64,000 nucleotides of DNA, taken from assembly GCA_015075325.1 (NCBI GenBank), contig JABTUP010000010.1, forward strand, positions 55,118 through 119,117, read 5' to 3'. The position numbers and the translations under genes were made by a program. This document shows, piece by piece, positions 59,195 to 64,000 of this stretch. The notes under the pieces were generated by a model. It saw nothing but the letters and a program-made list of their open reading frames with translations, was not told where the DNA came from and did no database searches. Source of the stretch: Flavobacteriales bacterium. GTDB taxonomy: Bacteria > Bacteroidota > Bacteroidia > Flavobacteriales_E > Vicingaceae. How positions within the stretch are numbered: the stretch's first letter is position 1; the number at the start of each line of letters is the position of its first letter.

Positions 59195-60850
59195 ATGAAG
59201 CTATCAAAATTTGACATAGGAGCAGAGATAATTTCCATTATCACAAAGGGTATGTATCCTGATCCAAAAGATGCCTTGCGAGAATACATCCAAAATGGCG
59301 TTGATGCTCATGCAAAGAAAATGTCGGTTAAGGTTAGGCAGGAATCCATAGTCGTTGAAGATGATGGAATCGGTATGGATTTCGATACTTTAAGAAAGGC
59401 AATCAGAATAGGCATATCTGATAAAAGTCCAACAAAAAATGTTGGGTTCATGGGAATCGGTATATACAGCTCATTTCATTTGTGTGATAAATTGACAATT
59501 TTCAGTAGAGGAAGTAAGGACATACCCAATAAATTGGAAATGGATTTTGGCAAAATGAAACTGATACTTGAAAAGCAAAAAGACAAGCGTTTAAAAGGAG
59601 AAATTCAAAGTGAGGAATTAATCGACTTACAAACAATATTAGAAGATTGCATATCATTAAGTAATGATGGTGAACTAGACAAAAATTCATTTCCAGCAAA
59701 GGGAACTCGTGTAGAATTATCTAAGATTGAACCAGAATTTTATACCGCACTTTCAAATTTTGATGAAGTTTCTGATTATTTAAGGAATGTCATACCGTTG
59801 AAGTTTAATGAGAAAGAATTTAAATACGCAAAACAGATTGAGGACGAAATATCTCGTATCTGTTCTGAAAAAAATCAAAAATTTGAGCTTGTAAGTTTGA
59901 CTTTGCAAGTAAATTCCAAAATAGAAGAATTATATAGACCATATCGAAATATGGATTTCTCAAAAGATTCTATTCCATTAGAACCGATTTTCCACAACAT
60001 AGAATCAGGTGATGTTTTTTTCGGAGTTGCTTGGGGATGCTTAAATTCACAGAGAAAGAAATTAGACAATAAAAATCTTAGAGGATTTATACTTAAAAAA
60101 CAAGGTTTCTCTATCGGCAACAGAGAATCTTTAATTAAATTTTTTCCAAGAGGAAATACATTTTTTGATAGATATAGTGGTGAAGTAATTATCGTCAATC
60201 CTAAGTTGTTGCCTAATGCCTCGAGAAATGATATTGAATATTCGCCACTGCGGTCTGTTTTTTATGAATCCCTTACAATGGTTGCAGATAAATTTGATGA
60301 CGAAGGACACAAATACCAAGAAATATCAAAGGCGGACGAAGATTTAGCTAATTTACATACAAATGTAAAAGAACAACTAGGCAGCTATAATGAATTTGAG
60401 GAAGATACTGAAGTTCTTGTTGGTCGTATAGTTATTTTGAAAAATATATATGATAGATTAAATAACAGAATTCAAAGAAAGGGATTCAGCGAAGAATCAG
60501 AAATAAAGGCTAAGGCACTCCTCGAGCAAGTTTCGCAATTTGAAAATACAATCCAGCAGAGAATTAAACTTCTTACTGACAGCAAAAAGAAAAAACAAGA
60601 GGAAGCTTTTTCGTCAAAAAATGATTTAGCTAAAAATGTAGCAAAAATTAAAGTTGACAAAGTTATAAGCTCAAAAAACTACGAAAGCCTGTTTGAGTTG
60701 TTAAACGATTTAGAATTTAAGATTGATGAAGAATTCAAAGAAGCAATATTTTCAATTGATGAGTTATTTGTACAACGTGCTGCAAAAACTAAAGCAGAGT
60801 ATTACGAGTTACTCAATATTCTCAAGGAAAGGATACAAAATAATGACTGA
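59195..60850 (+). CDS. GHKL (Hsp90/MutL-like) ATPase, second copy
   Basis: A 551-residue protein with intact ATP-binding motifs: EYIQNGVDAHA (E30, N34, D37), VEDDGIGMDFDTLRKA (D56, G58, G60) and NVGFMGIGIYSSFHLCDKL (near 84-102). A transducer-like middle part (about 200-370, ending LLPNASRNDIEYSP) and a C-terminal helical/coiled-coil region follow. It is a diverged paralogue of the gene just upstream; both share the opening ...IGADIIxSIxxGMY-like pattern and the PNARRDN/PNASRND block. GHKL ATPases of this kind occur in MORC/MutL-type DNA defence and repair modules. Confidence 0.85.
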   Translation: MKLSKFDIGAEIISIITKGMYPDPKDALREYIQNGVDAHAKKMSVKVRQESIVVEDDGIGMDFDTLRKAIRIGISDKSPTKNVGFMGIGIYSSFHLCDKLTIFSRGSKDIPNKLEMDFGKMKLILEKQKDKRLKGEIQSEELIDLQTILEDCISLSNDGELDKNSFPAKGTRVELSKIEPEFYTALSNFDEVSDYLRNVIPLKFNEKEFKYAKQIEDEISRICSEKNQKFELVSLTLQVNSKIEELYRPYRNMDFSKDSIPLEPIFHNIESGDVFFGVAWGCLNSQRKKLDNKNLRGFILKKQGFSIGNRESLIKFFPRGNTFFDRYSGEVIIVNPKLLPNASRNDIEYSPLRSVFYESLTMVADKFDDEGHKYQEISKADEDLANLHTNVKEQLGSYNEFEEDTEVLVGRIVILKNIYDRLNNRIQRKGFSEESEIKAKALLEQVSQFENTIQQRIKLLTDSKKKKQEEAFSSKNDLAKNVAKIKVDKVISSKNYESLFELLNDLEFKIDEEFKEAIFSIDELFVQRAAKTKAEYYELLNILKERIQNND

Positions 60851-61847
60851 GAATATGGAGCAACAAAATTTCAATACAGAGAACAAATATTTTCTGAGAG
60901 ACAAGTGGAATAAGCCACTGATCAAGTTTCTTTCTAAAAATATCACTGATAGGTTAATCTATATGGGACTACCTTCTCCAAATGCTGAGGATGTTAAACA
61001 TTGGATTGACTTTATCAAAGTTGTAATTGCATTTCAGTGCAGAGAATATAATAAACCTTCTAGTTCTGAACAAAGTCGAGAGGATGTTGAAAAATTAGAA
61101 GAGTTCTTAAGAACACTAGAACGTGAAAGCAAATTGGACTCGTATGTTGTATATGACGGTTATTTAGAAGAGGTGGTTTTAAAAGGCAAAGACAACTCAC
61201 CCCAAAGTATAATGTTTGAAACTCAAAATTTCATAACACTATACAACCTGGATTTTTGCAATGATATTGCTTCTCCATTAGAATTCGTTGATGAATTTGG
61301 TGATATTCAAACAGCGTTCAAATTTGATGCGATAAAAAAATTAATTTCCATTCAAAAAGGAATTAGTCAAATATCTAATCGGTTTTTGTTTCTACTTACT
61401 GTTCATTGTAATTACAATGGAAAAGAATTAGAAAACTTTTTGAATAATCCGCCCAATGCTACTATCAAAGCATATCTAGAAAAATACTTTTCTCTAAAGG
61501 ATATTGAAAGGAATTCAAGAATTGTTCGACTCTTTGTGGGGCATTTGATTCATCAGCACTTTCTATCTAATGAATTTTCACCAAAAATACTTCCAGTAAT
61601 AAGATATAGAGGCATTAAGGACACTCCATTACTACACTTTGTAGTTCTAGGAATACATTCCAAATCTATGGCAGGTGCAACTCCAGTTTATCAGCAATTT
61701 GATGAGATTTTAAATCAAAAATTTGTTGATATTAATGAAGCCGAATTTACAAATTCAACAGAAATATTTTCAGAGGAACTAGACGTTTCTACAAATCCTG
61801 TAGATTACTTTTCACAATCTAAAACATTTGAAAAACTATGGCGATAA
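60843..61847 (+). CDS. Unrecognised protein, helper of the HerA/GHKL operon
   Basis: A 334-residue soluble protein from the ATG at 60843, which overlaps the GHKL stop by 8 bases; an open frame further upstream lies inside the previous gene and is not used. Mainly helical, with WNKPLIKFLSKNITDRLIYMGLPSPNAEDVKHWIDFI near the start and VIRYRGIKDTPLLHFVVLG near 262-280. No catalytic motif, signal peptide or membrane segment is seen. It is placed between the GHKL pair and the radical SAM gene, overlapping both neighbours, so it is likely a subunit or substrate of one of them. No family is recognised. Confidence 0.6.
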   Translation: MTENMEQQNFNTENKYFLRDKWNKPLIKFLSKNITDRLIYMGLPSPNAEDVKHWIDFIKVVIAFQCREYNKPSSSEQSREDVEKLEEFLRTLERESKLDSYVVYDGYLEEVVLKGKDNSPQSIMFETQNFITLYNLDFCNDIASPLEFVDEFGDIQTAFKFDAIKKLISIQKGISQISNRFLFLLTVHCNYNGKELENFLNNPPNATIKAYLEKYFSLKDIERNSRIVRLFVGHLIHQHFLSNEFSPKILPVIRYRGIKDTPLLHFVVLGIHSKSMAGATPVYQQFDEILNQKFVDINEAEFTNSTEIFSEELDVSTNPVDYFSQSKTFEKLWR

Positions 61848-63859
61848 ACATGAAAAGAAAAATTTTACTTGTAGAACCTAATTATAAAAATAAATATCCG
61901 CCAATCGGGTTGATGAAAATTGCTACATATCACCGCAACTTAGGTGATGATGTAAAATTTTTCAAAGGTGATTTAAAAGACCTTGTTGTTGACCAACTTT
62001 TTGAGAAATGCCTCAAAAAACTAAAGTCTATTGATGGTAATGTTAATTGGATTCAAAAAGCATTCTTTATAAAACTGTATATCAAAACAGGGAAGAAGGA
62101 AAATCTTGAAATGTTAGACTTGGGACGTAGTAAATATGCTCCTTTTGTAATACAGGCATTAGAAGAATATTATAGGAAATTCCGCAGAAAAGAATATGAA
62201 CAAGAACCGCATTGGGACAGAATTTATGTGACTACACTCTTTACCTTTTATTGGAAAATCACAGTTGAAACAATTCATTTTGTAAAAAAATTAGTTAAAG
62301 ACCCGACTCAAATTTTTGTTGGTGGAGTCTTGGCTTCACTACTTCATAAAGAACTTGAAGAAGAAACAGGAATAAAGCCACATCAAGGGTTACTTGACAA
62401 ACCCGGAATTTTAGATAAAGGCGACAAAACAATTATTGACAATCTTCCACTTGATTATTCAATTCTTGACGAAATAGATTATGAATATCCAACACAGAGT
62501 GCATATTTCACCTTTATGACGAAAGGTTGCACCCGAAAATGTGCCTTTTGTTCAGTTCCGATTTTAGAACCCACATACAAGCCTAAAATTGAAACTAAAT
62601 ACAAGTTTGACGAAATCAAAAAACTTTATGGTGAACAACAGAATCTGTTGTTGATGGACAACAATGTTTTAGCTTCTCCAAATTTCCCTGAAATCATTGA
62701 AGAAATCAAAGCGATGGGGTTTGTAAAAGGTGCAACTTTTATAGAGCCAAATCAACTCGACATTTCTGTTAGAAATTTAAGAACACACAAAAATCGGAAA
62801 GCATATATCAAAAGAACATTCAACCTTTTTCAAGAATTACTTACACGATTAAAAGGTGAACACAAACAATTCGCTTACAATGTGCTTGACAATTACCAAC
62901 TTCTAAACTTTGAAACAACTACAAAGGAGAATTTGCTTGCAGCATATAAAGAGCTAAAAGAATTAAACGAAAAATATAGAAACAAAGCACCGAAACAACG
63001 CTATGTTGACTTTAATCAAGGAACAGATGCAAGATATGTAACTGACGAGTTGATGAAGCTAATGAGTGAAATTCCAATCCGACCATTGAGAATTGCATTT
63101 GATTACATTGGTATGAAGGATAAATATATCAATGCGGTTAAGTTGGCTGCAAAATATGGTATCAAGGAACTTTCAAATTACATCCTTTACAATTTCAATG
63201 ACAAACCCGAAGACCTTTACAATCGTTTAGAAATAAACATTCAGCTTTGTAAAGATTACAATATTGACATTTTCTCATTCCCAATGAAATTTATTCCATT
63301 GTTTGGAGAAGATGCCAAACACAGAGAATACACAGGTAAACATTGGAACAAAAAGTTTATTCGTGCAATACAATCTGTATTAAATGTTACAAAGGGAATT
63401 GTTGCACCAGCTACAAAAAACGACAAAACTTCATTTTTTCATAAAGCATTTGGCAACGACTTAGAAGAGTTTTATGAAATTCTTTATATGCCAGAAACAT
63501 ACATTGTTTACAGAAGTGTATTTGAAAAGAAACTTGGCTACACTGACATTTGGAGAGAGGAATATAAAGCGATTAAGGCAAGCGGTAATTGGGAAGAAGC
63601 AAAAGCAATTATTGAGACAAATGACTTTTCTCAAATTGAAGAAATCACCACAAACCCTGCTATCAGACAGTTTTTAAGACATTATCAAATTCAACGAGGA
63701 AGCATAAACAACGAGGACAAAGAATATAAAGCACTCAAAAAGCAATATGACAAACTTATTCAGTCTGACAGGTTCATTGACTTGACATTAACCTATGACT
63801 TTGAAGAAGAACAACCTAAATTAAAACCAAAAAAGAAAGGAAAAGTGATGACATATTAG
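61838..63859 (+). CDS. B12-binding-domain radical SAM protein
   Basis: A 673-residue enzyme. The N-terminus (KILLVEPNYKNKYPPIGLMKIATYHRNLGDDVKFF) is a cobalamin-binding Rossmann-like domain, though no DxHxxG motif for B12 His ligation is visible. The radical SAM core has the cluster motif CTRKCAFC (C231, C235, C238), a later YVDFNQGTDARYVTDELM block and a 200-residue C-terminal extension with KFIPLFGEDAKHREY. ATG at 61838 overlaps the previous gene by 10 bases; an ATG at 61850 is an alternative. The reaction is unknown: methyl transfer, thiolation or a nucleotide modification are all open. It ends one base before a long inverted repeat. Confidence 0.85.
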   Translation: MAINMKRKILLVEPNYKNKYPPIGLMKIATYHRNLGDDVKFFKGDLKDLVVDQLFEKCLKKLKSIDGNVNWIQKAFFIKLYIKTGKKENLEMLDLGRSKYAPFVIQALEEYYRKFRRKEYEQEPHWDRIYVTTLFTFYWKITVETIHFVKKLVKDPTQIFVGGVLASLLHKELEEETGIKPHQGLLDKPGILDKGDKTIIDNLPLDYSILDEIDYEYPTQSAYFTFMTKGCTRKCAFCSVPILEPTYKPKIETKYKFDEIKKLYGEQQNLLLMDNNVLASPNFPEIIEEIKAMGFVKGATFIEPNQLDISVRNLRTHKNRKAYIKRTFNLFQELLTRLKGEHKQFAYNVLDNYQLLNFETTTKENLLAAYKELKELNEKYRNKAPKQRYVDFNQGTDARYVTDELMKLMSEIPIRPLRIAFDYIGMKDKYINAVKLAAKYGIKELSNYILYNFNDKPEDLYNRLEINIQLCKDYNIDIFSFPMKFIPLFGEDAKHREYTGKHWNKKFIRAIQSVLNVTKGIVAPATKNDKTSFFHKAFGNDLEEFYEILYMPETYIVYRSVFEKKLGYTDIWREEYKAIKASGNWEEAKAIIETNDFSQIEEITTNPAIRQFLRHYQIQRGSINNEDKEYKALKKQYDKLIQSDRFIDLTLTYDFEEEQPKLKPKKKGKVMTY

Positions 63860-63860
63860 C

Positions 63861-63940
63861 CAACGCATTTGGTGGCACATTTGCAAAACCGCACAAGCCC
63901 ACGCTAAAGCCAAGTTTTGCAAAAGAGCCACCAAGCAAAC
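63861..63940. repeat. Imperfect inverted repeat closing the operon block
   Basis: TTGGTGGC (63869-63876) pairs with GCCACCAA (63927-63934) and TTTGCAAAAC (63880-63889) with GTTTTGCAAA (63914-63923). Between the stems ACA (63877-63879) faces AGA (63924-63926), flanked by the same G-C and A-T pairs as at 54654-54717 but with strands exchanged. The loop contains CCCACGCT. It begins directly after the radical SAM stop codon. The remaining bases to 64000 show no supported gene. Confidence 0.75.
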
Positions 63941-64000
63941 GCACAGACAACATCAACGATGGACGGACACAACACGACACGAAAAAGAAGGGCAGCACAC

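Noticed and set aside
1..64000. CRISPR array, rRNA or tRNA genes
   Set aside because: No regularly spaced direct repeats of 25-40 bases with unique spacers, and no cloverleaf or rRNA-like stretch was seen.
63951..64000. Start of a new gene at the window end
   Set aside because: An ATG near 63959 opens a short frame, but too little sequence remains to support it.

Overview
The window looks like a chromosomal segment of a low-GC member of the Bacteroidota, most likely a Flavobacteriales-type organism. The evidence is type IX secretion sorting domains, a carboxypeptidase-like/TonB receptor, SiaC, DUF4159, DUF4293, DUF3127 and PG_1098-type methyltransferase families, a long NusB, leucine dehydrogenase, and several promoters of the Bacteroidota type (TTTG, about 19 bases, TAnnTTTG). 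Taxonomy is inferred from family content only.

From 1 to about 50.3 kb the content is mostly core. It starts with a truncated CcoI-type copper ATPase divergent from an FNR-type regulator. Next come a minus-strand run (RsmE, DUF4159, beta-propeller protein, methyltransferase), SppA, FolK, a lipoprotein with an OmpA-like part and TPRs, a Spy-like protein, aspartate kinase, a GNAT enzyme, DapA-MsrA, SiaC, RecG, a NupC transporter, a bifunctional nuclease, EtfAB, a Nudix enzyme, CinA, ThyA, a MarR-pirin-CDGSH-DUF4293 group, T9SS cargo, a 35-residue-repeat helical protein, IspH, a TonB receptor, Nth, a membrane protein with an amidohydrolase and a CAP protein, NusB, leucine dehydrogenase, an ABC exporter and ribosomal protein L19. 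Two inverted pairs of a GC-rich palindrome sit here. One pair bounds a DUF559 endonuclease domain inserted in frame in recG (16478-16921). The other bounds a 165-bp gene-less element between the bifunctional nuclease gene and etfA (20177-20341).

From about 50.4 kb to the end the content is accessory. A repeat (copies at 50418 and 51728) has removed the 5' end of a DUF3127 gene. A zeta-toxin gene overlaps a 50-residue gene. After that the DNA looks like a row of same-strand gene blocks separated by long imperfect inverted repeats that begin just after the last stop codon of a block (54455, 63861). Block one is an MBOAT O-acyltransferase with an SGNH-like partner (52077-54446). Block two is a tight six-gene operon (54823-63859): a NurA-like nuclease, a HerA-like ATPase, two GHKL (Hsp90/MutL-type) ATPases, an unknown protein, and a B12-binding radical SAM enzyme. 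The first GHKL gene is split by a run of ten A between its two ATP-binding motifs. This operon is the best candidate for an undescribed system. It resembles nuclease-ATPase defence or DNA-processing modules, with an unusual radical SAM component. The function is inferred, not shown.
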